From an uncultured Paludibacter sp. (GTDB taxonomy: Bacteria > Bacteroidota > Bacteroidia > Bacteroidales > Paludibacteraceae), in contig CALCBD010000058.1 of NCBI GenBank assembly GCA_937897985.1, positions 62,001-126,000 on the forward strand: 64,000 bases of DNA, in the 5' to 3' direction. The number at the start of each line of letters is the position of its first letter. Position 1 is the first letter of the stretch. Positions 17,532-26,875 of this stretch are shown here, piece by piece. The notes beneath the pieces were generated by a model. That model was not told the DNA's origin. It made no database searches and saw nothing but the letters and a program-made list of their open reading frames with translations. Position numbers and translations under genes: made by a program.

Positions 17532-18680
17532 ATGAAAAAAGTTGCTTTGATTACCGGCATAACCGGTCAGGATGGTGCGTATTTAGCCGAATTATTGTTA
17601 AAAAAAGGATATATAGTTCACGGACTTAAACGCCGTTCTTCTCTTTTCAATACCGAAAGAATAGATCACCTTTATCAGGATCCACACGTTGATGACCGTA
17701 ATTTGATATTGCATTACGGCGATATGACCGATTCGATGAATCTGACAAGAATAATACAGGAAACCCAACCCGATGAAATATATAACTTAGCGGCTATGAG
17801 CCATGTAAAAGTGAGTTTCGACACACCTGAATACACTGCAAATGCCGACGGTATTGGAACCTTAAGAATACTGGAAGCAGTCCGTCTGCTCGGACTTGTA
17901 GATAAAACCCGCATTTATCAGGCTTCTACTTCCGAACTATACGGTTTGGTACAGGAAGTACCACAAAAAGAAACCACTCCTTTTTATCCCCGTTCACCTT
18001 ATGCCGTGGCTAAAATGTATGCCTACTGGATCACAGTCAATTACCGCGAAGCTTATCATATGCATGCGAGTAACGGTATCCTGTTCAACCATGAATCGCC
18101 GCTGAGAGGCGAAACCTTTGTTACCCGTAAAATCACCCGTGCAGCAGCACGTATCGCCATGGGGATGCAGGAAAAAATGTTCCTCGGAAATCTGTCTTCA
18201 CAACGCGACTGGGGACATGCAAAGGATTATGTAAGAGCAATGTACCTTATTCTGCAACAGGATCAGCCCGACGATTACGTAATTGCTACCGGAATTACAA
18301 CACGTGTGAGAGAATTCGTCAGACTGGCTTTTGCCGAAATTGGAATTGAAATCAGTTTCAAAGGCGAAGGTGTGGATGAAAAAGGCTATATCACTGCTGT
18401 TGACGATAATGTCTTCAACGAAAGAGTTGGAAGTGAATTTAACGCAAATATCAAATTGGTAAAAACTCCGGTGGTCGAAGTCGATGCTGCTTATTTCAGG
18501 CCCACAGAGGTTGAATTACTGATTGGTGATGCCACCAAATCGCGAACGAAACTCAACTGGACTCCGGAATATAATCTGAAATCACTGATTGAAGATATGA
18601 TGCGTTCGGACATTAAGGTAATGAAAAAGGAAACTTACCTCAAAGATGGTGGATTCAGAATTCTGAATTATTTCGAGTAA
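17532..18680 (+). CDS. gmd: GDP-mannose 4,6-dehydratase
   Basis: A 382-residue extended SDR enzyme. The NAD(P)-binding motif is GITGQDG (9-15), followed by HGLKRRSS, which binds the NADP phosphate. The catalytic set is STSELYG with YAVAKMYAY (the YxxxK pair near 157-161). It converts GDP-D-mannose to GDP-4-keto-6-deoxymannose in the cytoplasm, the first step to GDP-L-fucose. It begins 16 nt after the Wzc-type gene and is followed 44 nt later by fcl, so this polymer probably contains fucose or a related 6-deoxyhexose. The length is normal. Confidence 0.96.
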   Translation: MKKVALITGITGQDGAYLAELLLKKGYIVHGLKRRSSLFNTERIDHLYQDPHVDDRNLILHYGDMTDSMNLTRIIQETQPDEIYNLAAMSHVKVSFDTPEYTANADGIGTLRILEAVRLLGLVDKTRIYQASTSELYGLVQEVPQKETTPFYPRSPYAVAKMYAYWITVNYREAYHMHASNGILFNHESPLRGETFVTRKITRAAARIAMGMQEKMFLGNLSSQRDWGHAKDYVRAMYLILQQDQPDDYVIATGITTRVREFVRLAFAEIGIEISFKGEGVDEKGYITAVDDNVFNERVGSEFNANIKLVKTPVVEVDAAYFRPTEVELLIGDATKSRTKLNWTPEYNLKSLIEDMMRSDIKVMKKETYLKDGGFRILNYFE

Positions 18681-18724
18681 ATCGTGTTTCATAATCAAAT
18701 CATTATGAATCAAATCATTGAATA

Positions 18725-19783
18725 ATGGAAAAAAATGCAAGAATATATATTGCCGGTCATAATGGAATGGTTGGATCGGCAATAAAAAGAAATCTTGAAT
18801 CGAAAGGTTTCCACAATATTGTTCATCGTTCGCTCGAAGAGCTGAACCTGCTCAACGAAAAACAGGTAGCAGGATTTTTTGAGGCTGAAAAACCCGAATA
18901 CGTGGTGCTTGCTGCAGCCAAAGTCGGAGGAATTGTTGCCAATAACACCTACAGAGCACAGTTTATCTACGAAAATCTGATGATACAGAACCATGTCATT
19001 CACCAGAGTTATTTACATGGCGTTAAAAAACTATTGTTTTTAGGTTCATCCTGTATTTATCCGCGTTTAGCAGAGCAGCCCATAAAGGAAGAAGCGCTGT
19101 TGACCGGCATACTCGAACCAACCAACGAACCATACGCCATCGCAAAAATTGCCGGCATTAAAATGTGTGAAGCATATCATGCCCAGTATGGTTGTAATTT
19201 TATTTCGATAATGCCCACCAATCTTTACGGAAGAAATGATAATTATGATCTTGAAAAGTCACATGTACTGCCTGCTCTGATAAGAAAAATGGTATTGGGC
19301 AAATATCTGATGGAAAATGACTGGACGGCAATCAGAAATGATCTCAATAAATTACCCGTCGAAGGTGTAAACGGATCATACGAAAAAGAGACCATCATTA
19401 AAGTACTCGAAAAATACGGAATAAGCAATTCCGGTACGGGCGTTTCCATCACTCTGTGGGGAACCGGTTCACCTCTGCGTGAGTTTTTACATGTAGATGA
19501 TATGGCAGATGCAAGCGTATTCTTATTGCTGAATTACGATGCACCGGACAGTATTCCCTCACATGTTAATGCAGGGTTTGGCGAGGACCTCACTATTCGC
19601 GGTTTATCCGAAATCGTTAAGGTAACGGTTGGTTATAAGGGAAATGTGATTTGGGACAGCACGAAACCTGACGGAACACCAAGAAAATTAATGGATTCAT
19701 CGAAGCTACATGGTATGGGTTGGAAACCTCAGATAACACTCGAAGACGGGATAAAAAGAGTTGTTGCCAACTACCTGAGTTAA
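18725..19783 (+). CDS. fcl: GDP-L-fucose synthase
   Basis: A 352-residue epimerase/reductase of the SDR family. The nucleotide-binding motif is AGHNGMVGSAI near residue 10. SSCIYP and YAIAKIAG carry the catalytic Ser and the YxxxK pair, and FISIMPTNLYG with GTGSPLREFLHVDDMA follows. It turns the Gmd product into GDP-L-fucose using NADPH. It is slightly longer than E. coli Fcl (321) because of an insert near residues 205-235, common in Bacteroidota. It is the last gene of the export operon, with a strong hairpin terminator 78 nt downstream. Confidence 0.96.
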   Translation: MEKNARIYIAGHNGMVGSAIKRNLESKGFHNIVHRSLEELNLLNEKQVAGFFEAEKPEYVVLAAAKVGGIVANNTYRAQFIYENLMIQNHVIHQSYLHGVKKLLFLGSSCIYPRLAEQPIKEEALLTGILEPTNEPYAIAKIAGIKMCEAYHAQYGCNFISIMPTNLYGRNDNYDLEKSHVLPALIRKMVLGKYLMENDWTAIRNDLNKLPVEGVNGSYEKETIIKVLEKYGISNSGTGVSITLWGTGSPLREFLHVDDMADASVFLLLNYDAPDSIPSHVNAGFGEDLTIRGLSEIVKVTVGYKGNVIWDSTKPDGTPRKLMDSSKLHGMGWKPQITLEDGIKRVVANYLS

Positions 19784-19861
19784 ACCTGTTGATACCGGGA
19801 AAAGAACAATCTCCGTTTTAAATAATTGCGGAGCTGATATATTTAGCTCAATTTGCAAATT

Positions 19862-19900
19862 ACCTTCAGTACAGGTCCAGGCTTTACTGAAGGTTTTTTT
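19862..19900 (+). terminator. Terminator of the polysaccharide-export operon
   Basis: A 10-bp stem ACCTTCAGTA / TACTGAAGGT (19862-19871 with 19885-19894), a 13-nt loop, then a T-run to 19900. Confidence 0.85.
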
Positions 19901-19967
19901 GTACCGGTAATTTGATTAATACCTGATAATCGTTGAGCGTTTTGTATTTTATAACATATTGATTTTC

Positions 19968-19995
19968 TTTGTCATATTATAATTTTGTATCTTTG
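19968..19995 (+). promoter_or_regulatory. Promoter of the putative porin gene
   Basis: TTTG (19968-19971), a 16-nt spacer and TATCTTTG (19988-19995), slightly short of the optimal spacing. The leader to the GTG at 20068 is about 65 nt. Confidence 0.55.
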
Positions 19996-20043
19996 CATCC
20001 TGTTAAACAAACAAAAAGTTCACTCATTCTGTAATCTATTGAC

Positions 20044-21954
20044 TTGTCATTTAATCATTTAAAACTTGTGAAGAACTTATTTCTCCTGATATTTTCATTG
20101 TTTTTTATCAATGTATTCATCCGGTCCGAGGTGCCTGATAATTACCGTTATGTAAAAACCTGGAAGTTAAAAGACCGTTTTGCCACGGTCGACTCTATTC
20201 CGGTCGATACAGCGCATCTCAATTTTCAGGACAAAAATGCGGTTGACAGGTTTAGTATTGCCAATTCATACAATGGTAATTTAGGTTCACCTATTCAATC
20301 GAAAATCTATTTCGACCGGCCTGAAAACAATGATTTTCTGTTTTTTAATGCTTATTATCCCTATATTTATCAGATCGAAACTGCCACGTTTTACAATACC
20401 AAAACTCCTTTCAGCTCATTAAACTATCTTTCAGGCGGAACATTGTATCGAAAAGAAGATCAAATCGGGTTTTTATTTACTGCCAATGCCAACAAAAAGC
20501 TCAATTTCGGAACCACTCTCGATTATATTTATGCCCGTGGTGAATATAAACAACAGGCGGTTAAAAGATTCACCGGAAGCTTATTCGGAACATACTCGGG
20601 CGAACGTTATTCAGCTACAGGATTACTTTCGACCAACAATCTGACCAATCAGGAAAACGGTGGAATTACCGGGTCACTTTATCTTACAAATCCACCTGCG
20701 CTTTCCGAAGCCAAGGATTTTCCGGTAAAAATAGGAGCCGAAGCTCAATCGACCTATAAACATTCACAGTTCTTTTTCAATCAGCAATACAGTCTGGGAT
20801 TTCAGCGCGAAATAAAAGCTAAAAATGATTCGGTAAAAACAGAATTCGTGCCTGTAACCCGGTTTGCACATACCATCAGAATTGATGACATGCGCAAAAG
20901 ATATTATGAAAAAACGGTTGAAAAAGATTTTTACAAAAACACATATTTACCTCTTAAACAAACCAATGACACTGCTGCACTTCAAAAAATGACCAATAAC
21001 CTTTCGGTGAGTCTGGCCGAGGAGTTCAACAAACTAATGCGGTTTGGGCTGACAGCTTATGTCGAAAATGAAGTGGAACGATTTACATTTACCGAAGATA
21101 CATTATTGTACAACAGCGTGAAATCTAATACGAGAGCCGGTGCAATTTTATCGAAGGAAAAGGGGCAGAAATTTACTTATCGTTTTTCAGGTGAACTGGA
21201 TTTTGTAGGTTATAAGGCAGGTGATTTTAATCTCGAAGCACGACTAAACGGATTTTTCAGAATCCTGAAAGATACAATTTCGCTGCAGGCGAGCGGATTT
21301 ATCAGAAACACCGAACCTTCGTGGTTTTTACAAAAATACCAATCCAATCATTTCAGATGGGACAACAATTTCTCAAAAACATTCAGAACACATGCGGGGG
21401 GAAAACTTGCGATACCGACACGTTCATTTTCGTTAGCGGTTGACATTGAAAACATTACCAATCAGATATACTTTGATACACTTGCACTGCCGGTACAACA
21501 CGACGGAAATATACAAATTCTGTCGGCTCAGCTGAAACAGGATTTTCATGTCGGCAGTTTTACTCTTGAAAACAATGTGGTTTATCAGCTCAGTTCCAAT
21601 CAGGAGGTGATTCCGTTACCTATGCTGACATTGTTCCACAACCTGTATTATCACGGCAAGTGGTTCAAAGTACTCAGTGTACAACTGGGAACCAACGTAA
21701 GGTATCACACAGCTTATTACGCTCCGGCATATATGCCTGCCACCGGACAATTTTATTCACAAAAGGAAATGACCATCGGCAATTATCCGGTGATGAATGC
21801 TTATGCCAATTTTCATTTGAAAAGAACACGTTTTTTCATTGAATATTATCATGTGAACCAAATGTTTATGAAGGGTGTTTATTATTCAATGCCTTATTAT
21901 CCTGTAGATCCGGCGATAGTAAAACTGGGGCTCACATGGAATTTCTATGATTGA
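20044..21954 (+). CDS. Putative outer-membrane porin (Porin_10-like)
   Basis: The frame is open from a TTG at 20044, but the GTG at 20068 is the more likely start because it gives a clean signal peptide (MKNLFLLIFSLFFINVFIRS). The protein has ~628 residues and resembles the Bacteroidota putative-porin family. An N-terminal Y-R-Y-V-K-T-W-x-L block with DSIPVDTAHLNFQ is followed by many amphipathic strands (GGTLYRKEDQIGFLFTANANKKLNFG, FSGELDFVGYKAGDFNLEARLNGFFR). The C-terminus LGLTWNFYD is atypical in that it does not end exactly on an aromatic residue. The substrate is unknown. It is followed 25 nt later by a solute-binding protein gene. Confidence 0.7.
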   Translation: MSFNHLKLVKNLFLLIFSLFFINVFIRSEVPDNYRYVKTWKLKDRFATVDSIPVDTAHLNFQDKNAVDRFSIANSYNGNLGSPIQSKIYFDRPENNDFLFFNAYYPYIYQIETATFYNTKTPFSSLNYLSGGTLYRKEDQIGFLFTANANKKLNFGTTLDYIYARGEYKQQAVKRFTGSLFGTYSGERYSATGLLSTNNLTNQENGGITGSLYLTNPPALSEAKDFPVKIGAEAQSTYKHSQFFFNQQYSLGFQREIKAKNDSVKTEFVPVTRFAHTIRIDDMRKRYYEKTVEKDFYKNTYLPLKQTNDTAALQKMTNNLSVSLAEEFNKLMRFGLTAYVENEVERFTFTEDTLLYNSVKSNTRAGAILSKEKGQKFTYRFSGELDFVGYKAGDFNLEARLNGFFRILKDTISLQASGFIRNTEPSWFLQKYQSNHFRWDNNFSKTFRTHAGGKLAIPTRSFSLAVDIENITNQIYFDTLALPVQHDGNIQILSAQLKQDFHVGSFTLENNVVYQLSSNQEVIPLPMLTLFHNLYYHGKWFKVLSVQLGTNVRYHTAYYAPAYMPATGQFYSQKEMTIGNYPVMNAYANFHLKRTRFFIEYYHVNQMFMKGVYYSMPYYPVDPAIVKLGLTWNFYD

Positions 21955-21979
21955 TGTGTTAAGTGTAAATTGATTTAGC

Positions 21980-22786
21980 ATGATAAACAAAAGTAAAATT
22001 TCTGCAATACTGTCGGCCATCGTTTTAGTTGCGCTGGTAGTTATCGTTTTGAAAAATTTTTACTTTAAAAAAACTGACCTTCCATACATACTCGAAAGCG
22101 GACGACTTACAGTGGTCACCGACAGTGGAAGTACCGGTTTTGCATTTAAAAACGACAGTATTTACGGTTTTCAGTACGAAATGGTGAAGGCATTTGCCGA
22201 CAGTCTTGGAGTAGAACTTCAGATTTCGCAGGTGAACGACCCGAAAAAGGCCCTGGACGGATTACTCAGCGGCGAGTTCGATATTGTAGCCAATGCGATG
22301 CCTATCACGTCAAATTTACAGCAGGGCATAGTATTTTGCGATCCGTTTTTCAGTTCGAGTCTGGTTCTGATTCAGCACATAACTGACGACTCAACTCAGA
22401 ATAAAATCATTTCAAATCAGTGTGAATTAGGTAATGACACGATTTATGTAACTCAAAATTCGGTTCATAAATTCAGGATTGAGCATTTATCCGACGAAAT
22501 AGCCGAGAAAATAAATATAATCGAAATTCCGAAATTAAGTCTGGAAGCCATGGTTCGTTTGGTTTCGACAGGAAAAATTAAAAATACCGCCTGCAACGAA
22601 GAAGCAGCGAAGCGATTTAAAAAGCAATTTCCGAACATCGATATTTCATTACATTTAGGCTTTAATCAGAATTACAGTTGGGCACTAAGTGCTAAATCAC
22701 CTTTATTGCTCGAAAAACTAAATGACTTCCTGGCCGAATTTACCGGAAGTACTGCCTATTGGGATTTATATCGTAAATATTATTAA
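21980..22786 (+). CDS. Membrane-anchored solute-binding protein, family 3
   Basis: A 268-residue protein with one N-terminal hydrophobic segment (AILSAIVLVALVVIVLKNFY), likely an anchor since no cleavage site or lipobox is obvious. The periplasmic part is a family 3 solute-binding fold: LPYILESGRLTVVTDSGSTGFAFKNDSIYGFQYEMVKAFADSLGVELQI, then GLLSGEFDIVANAMPITS. The same fold forms the sensor half of MltF-type lytic transglycosylases, but no lysozyme-like domain follows. There is no permease nearby, so a sensor or orphan binding role is as likely as transport. It is probably co-transcribed with the porin. Confidence 0.7.
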   Translation: MINKSKISAILSAIVLVALVVIVLKNFYFKKTDLPYILESGRLTVVTDSGSTGFAFKNDSIYGFQYEMVKAFADSLGVELQISQVNDPKKALDGLLSGEFDIVANAMPITSNLQQGIVFCDPFFSSSLVLIQHITDDSTQNKIISNQCELGNDTIYVTQNSVHKFRIEHLSDEIAEKINIIEIPKLSLEAMVRLVSTGKIKNTACNEEAAKRFKKQFPNIDISLHLGFNQNYSWALSAKSPLLLEKLNDFLAEFTGSTAYWDLYRKYY

Positions 22787-22839
22787 TTTCGGGATATTTC
22801 TCTCACTAATTTTTTCATTTAATTAATTATCAAATAAAT

Positions 22840-23757
22840 ATGCCATTAAATATTCCAAAAACATTACCGGCCGTTGAAGTATTGCGCGAAGAAAATATAT
22901 TCGTAATGGACTCTGAACGGGCATCCAATCAGGAAATACGACCATTAAAAATCGTCATTCTGAACCTTATGCCGGTCAAAATAACCACAGAAACAGACTT
23001 AATTCGCTTGTTGTCCAACTCACCTTTGCAAATTGAAATTGACTTTCTGCACATGGAAAGTCATAGCTCAAAAAACACCCCGATTGAACATTTAATTACT
23101 TTCTACAAAACTTTTGAAGAAATAAGCAAATGCAAGTATGACGGAATGATAATTACAGGTGCACCGGTCGAATTACTTGATTTTGAGGAGGTAAATTACT
23201 GGAATGAAATAACAAGGATTTTTGACTGGTCGCGAACAAATGTTACTTCAACCTTTCATATTTGCTGGGCTGCACAGGCGGGATTGTATTATCACTATGG
23301 CATACCCAAATATCCGCTGGACAAAAAAATGTTCGGCGTTTTCGAACACTTTAATCACAATCCGCAAAATCCGATTTTCAGAGGTTTCGACGATATTTTT
23401 TATGTGCCGCACAGCCGACACACGGAAGTCCGCGTAGCTGACATTTTATCAAACCCCGACCTGACCCTGCTTTCCGAATCGCCCGAATCGGGTGTTTACA
23501 TGGTAATGGGCAGAAATGGTCGTGAATTTTTCATTACCGGACATTCGGAGTATTCGCCCATGACACTCGATGCCGAGTACAAACGCGATTTGGCAAAAGG
23601 CTTACCGATTAATATGCCCCAAAACTATTACCCTGATAATAATCCTGAAAACGAACCGCTTGTCCGTTGGCGAAGTCATGCCAATCTGCTGTTTACCAAC
23701 TGGTTGAACTATTTCGTTTATCAGGAAACGCCTTACGATCTGGAGAAAATACATTAA
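22840..23757 (+). CDS. metA: MetA-family homoserine O-acyltransferase, predicted acetyl-CoA type
   Basis: A 305-residue glutamine-amidotransferase-fold enzyme that activates homoserine for methionine synthesis. The catalytic Cys142 lies in HICWAAQAG, with His235 and Glu237 in ITGHSEYSP. The E. coli enzyme uses succinyl-CoA and has Gly111. Here residue 111 is Glu (TGAPVELLDF), the residue known to favour acetyl-CoA in this family, so homoserine O-acetyltransferase activity is predicted despite the usual succinyltransferase label. The start ATG follows a 53-nt gap without an obvious riboswitch. A U32 protein gene lies 42 nt downstream. Confidence 0.93.
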   Translation: MPLNIPKTLPAVEVLREENIFVMDSERASNQEIRPLKIVILNLMPVKITTETDLIRLLSNSPLQIEIDFLHMESHSSKNTPIEHLITFYKTFEEISKCKYDGMIITGAPVELLDFEEVNYWNEITRIFDWSRTNVTSTFHICWAAQAGLYYHYGIPKYPLDKKMFGVFEHFNHNPQNPIFRGFDDIFYVPHSRHTEVRVADILSNPDLTLLSESPESGVYMVMGRNGREFFITGHSEYSPMTLDAEYKRDLAKGLPINMPQNYYPDNNPENEPLVRWRSHANLLFTNWLNYFVYQETPYDLEKIH

Positions 23758-23799
23758 CAGAACAAAGTATTTTCTCTGACTCACTAATATTATCATCTA

Positions 23800-25617
23800 A
23801 TGAAAATTGAACTTCTCTCACCTGCAAAAAATACTGAATGTGGTATTGCCGCTGTCAACCACGGGGCCGATGCCGTATATATAGGTGCTTCGCATTTTGG
23901 GGCACGAGCTGCTGCCGGAAATTCATTAGAGGATATTGAAGCCCTTGTTAAGTATGCCCATCAGTTTCGTGTCAAAGTTTATGTTGCTCTCAATACATTG
24001 CTAACCGACGATCAACTTGAACAGGCCGAAAAATTAATACGCGATATTTATCAGACAGGCGCCGATGCATTAATCGTTCAGGACATGGGAATTCTGAAGC
24101 TAAACCTGCCTCCTATCCCACTCCATGCCAGCACACAAACCGATAACCGCAGCCCGGAAAAAATAAAATTTCTCGAAAAATCCGGATTTTCGCGGGTAGT
24201 ACTGGCACGCGAACTGAATCTCGATCAAATCAGAACCATCAGTTCACAAACCGAAGCTGAACTTGAAGCATTTGTACACGGTGCCCTCTGTGTAAGTTAC
24301 AGCGGACAGTGTTACATCAGCGAAGCTATGTGCGGAAGAAGTGCCAACCGTGGTCAATGCGCACAATACTGCCGGTTACCTTATCAGCTGATTGATTCAG
24401 ATGGAAAGGTTATTTTAAAAAACAAACATTTGCTTTCATTAAAAGACCTCGATCAGTCCGATTCGCTCAGAGAAATGATTGATGCCGGAATTCATTCTTT
24501 TAAAATTGAGGGCCGTTTAAAAGATGTGGAATATGTGAAAAACATAACTGCCTTTTACCGTAAAAAATTAGACGCCATTATCGAATCGGATGCCGGTCTG
24601 CAAAGAAGCTCGGCTGGTAAAACCCGCTTCTTTTTCGAACCGAACCCTGAGAAAAGCTTTCGTCGTGGCTCTACCGATTACTTTTTACACGGCAGACACA
24701 GGGGAATTTTTCAGCCCGATACACCAAAATCGATGGGTGAACCCATAGGCAAAGTAACTTATACAGGACGTAACTTTTTTGAAATGAAAAATTACGAACA
24801 ACTGAACAACGGTGATGGACTTTGTTTTATCAACAGTCAGGGTGAACTTACAGGTTTTCGGGTAAATAAAGTGGAAGGAAAGCAAATTTTTCCGGCAAAT
24901 ATGCCACGACTCGAAACGGGCGTTTTTATTTACCGTAATCAGGATCAGGCTTTCGATAAAATTTTAAAAGGAAAAACCTCAGAACGAAAGGTTGCTGTTG
25001 ATATTTGTTTTAACGAGACAAAAAACGGATTCGAAATACAACTTACTGATGAAGACGGAATTTCAACCACCGTTCACTTTGAATTTGAAAAACAAACTGC
25101 CCAAAAACCTGAAAATGTATCAGATAACATTAAAAACCAATTATCAAAATCGGGCAATACTATTTTTGAAGTGCGTAACATTGATATAAATATTCAATCG
25201 ATGTGGTTTTTCCCGGCTTCCACACTTGGCGATTGGCGGCGTCAGGCGATTGAGCAATTGATAGTGGTTCGTGAAAACTCGTATGTTCGTGAATTACCCA
25301 AAATACCCGAAAAAACCGATTTTCCAGCCAAAGAACTTACTTATACGGGAAATGTGACCAATCGGTTGGCAGAGAAATTTTACAGGGAAAGCGGAGTTGA
25401 AAAAATTGAATTCGGATTTGAGGTCAAAGTACCTGAAAATGTCCCGCTAATGTTTACGAAACACTGTATTAAATATGAAATGGGCTGGTGTCCCCGTGAA
25501 GGAAACCAACCCGATTTTAAAGAACCTCTCTTTTTGAGAAACAACGATCAGAGCTATCAGCTCCGTTTTGACTGCAAAAAGTGTGAAATGCAGATTTCCT
25601 TTGCTCAGAAATCATAA
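23800..25617 (+). CDS. Peptidase U32 family protein (RlhA/YdcP-like)
   Basis: A 605-residue protein of the U32 family. The N-terminal part (ELLSPAKNTECGIAAVNHGADAVYIGA) is a TIM-barrel-type start. The family Cys cluster is CVSYSGQCYISEAMCGRSANRGQCAQYCR, presumably an Fe-S or metal site. The long C-terminal section matches the extended YdcP/RlhA form, with a second Cys group (KHCIKYEMGWCPRE and DCKKCEMQ). Named homologues act in rRNA or tRNA hydroxylation rather than proteolysis, so the peptidase name is probably historical. Its 3' end overlaps the convergent gene at 25605 by 13 nt. Confidence 0.85.
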   Translation: MKIELLSPAKNTECGIAAVNHGADAVYIGASHFGARAAAGNSLEDIEALVKYAHQFRVKVYVALNTLLTDDQLEQAEKLIRDIYQTGADALIVQDMGILKLNLPPIPLHASTQTDNRSPEKIKFLEKSGFSRVVLARELNLDQIRTISSQTEAELEAFVHGALCVSYSGQCYISEAMCGRSANRGQCAQYCRLPYQLIDSDGKVILKNKHLLSLKDLDQSDSLREMIDAGIHSFKIEGRLKDVEYVKNITAFYRKKLDAIIESDAGLQRSSAGKTRFFFEPNPEKSFRRGSTDYFLHGRHRGIFQPDTPKSMGEPIGKVTYTGRNFFEMKNYEQLNNGDGLCFINSQGELTGFRVNKVEGKQIFPANMPRLETGVFIYRNQDQAFDKILKGKTSERKVAVDICFNETKNGFEIQLTDEDGISTTVHFEFEKQTAQKPENVSDNIKNQLSKSGNTIFEVRNIDINIQSMWFFPASTLGDWRRQAIEQLIVVRENSYVRELPKIPEKTDFPAKELTYTGNVTNRLAEKFYRESGVEKIEFGFEVKVPENVPLMFTKHCIKYEMGWCPREGNQPDFKEPLFLRNNDQSYQLRFDCKKCEMQISFAQKS

Positions 25618-26828
25618 CTCAGGCTTACCACTGCCCTGTGATTGCTGACGATATTAATATTTTCGCCACGACCTGATTTGTTCAGCCATCCGTAACCGGC
25701 AGAAGTCAGTTCATATTCCACACCGATTTTGAAATTTGCAAGCTTGTATGAAATGTGCGGTGCTATTCGATACATTCTGTCAATAATTTTCTGACTGTCG
25801 GAATAAAAACCGTAGCCGTAAGCTGTAAACTTTTCTTTTGAATCAGGCATTAACTGTTGATTAGTACCCAGATTCTGTGAAACCGCAGCATAAAAACCGT
25901 ATTGTAAACCTGTACCGTATACCACGTTGATCCACGAAGTGAGTGTATTAAAATTCGTATAAACTGCTTCATTTGTTACAGCATTCGTGCCACTTACCCC
26001 ATAACCACCTATCATTAAATGGTCGGTCAGGTTTTCGCCATAAATTGCCTTAGCTTTGAACTGCCATTTTTTGTTTACATATTGTGAATATAACATTGTA
26101 CTTGCCGAAACCAGACTTTCATGATTTATCTTTAATTTCTTGATATCCAACCCCAAACCGGAAATCCAGTTGGATGTTTTTCTTTCGAAACCCAGATAAA
26201 CATTGGGTAACAAAGCGTTTTTCAAATAAGAAGGACTCGCACCAATTGGTCCCTGTGAAGTATACTGCATTTGATAAATCGCCGACGCAATCACTGCATT
26301 TTCTTTCGTCAGGAATTGTTTCCATGAAATCTGGGGACTACGATTGAAAGGTTGAAAAGCGCTTCCGGCATTAGCCGACGGAATAGTAGGGAACACGCTA
26401 CCGAACAAAGGATGCCATGCCTGCCCGACAATCAGTTCAGACTTTTGCCAGTTAAGTTTCATATAAGCAAGACGTAGCCTGATAAGATAGTAACTGGTAC
26501 CTGCTCCGCCAAAATCACATTCGATTTTTCCTGTCGATTTTGCTCCCAGAATAGCACTTCCCGTAACATCTACACCCAGCCGGGTATAGACACTCAACAT
26601 CTCAATTTCTGAAGCACCGTTGACATCTTCGCCTGTCTGATTCGTTGCTACAGGTTTGGGCAGGATATTGAACAAACCGTCCTGAGCCTGTTCATTTTTA
26701 CGTGAATTGTAGTAAAAGTCATTTTTTATTGACCCGTTGAACTTGTAAGTGATTGAAGGTTCGGTGGCAAAAATACCTGTAAATGAAAAGACTAAAATTA
26801 TAATTACAGCTGATTTTTTAATTGACAT
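25605..26828 (-). CDS. Outer-membrane porin-like protein of unknown substrate
   Basis: A 407-residue protein with a signal peptide (residues 1-21, cut at IFA-TEP). The mature chain reads as a large barrel: KFNGSIKNDFYYNSRKNEQAQDG near the N-terminus, LRLAYMKLNWQKSELIVGQAWHPLFGS in the middle, and a C-terminus of AVVSLSYDF ending in Phe. The FxG-x-IKNDxYYDSR type opening is common in Bacteroidota porins of unknown substrate. Convergent with the U32 gene (13-nt overlap of the 3' ends). mntP lies upstream on the same strand, but the 47-nt spacing does not prove an operon. Confidence 0.68.
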   Translation of the reverse strand: MSIKKSAVIIILVFSFTGIFATEPSITYKFNGSIKNDFYYNSRKNEQAQDGLFNILPKPVATNQTGEDVNGASEIEMLSVYTRLGVDVTGSAILGAKSTGKIECDFGGAGTSYYLIRLRLAYMKLNWQKSELIVGQAWHPLFGSVFPTIPSANAGSAFQPFNRSPQISWKQFLTKENAVIASAIYQMQYTSQGPIGASPSYLKNALLPNVYLGFERKTSNWISGLGLDIKKLKINHESLVSASTMLYSQYVNKKWQFKAKAIYGENLTDHLMIGGYGVSGTNAVTNEAVYTNFNTLTSWINVVYGTGLQYGFYAAVSQNLGTNQQLMPDSKEKFTAYGYGFYSDSQKIIDRMYRIAPHISYKLANFKIGVEYELTSAGYGWLNKSGRGENINIVSNHRAVVSLSYDF

Positions 26829-26875
26829 GTTTTAATTTGAATGAATTGATAATTGGGATTATGCACTTAACCTGA

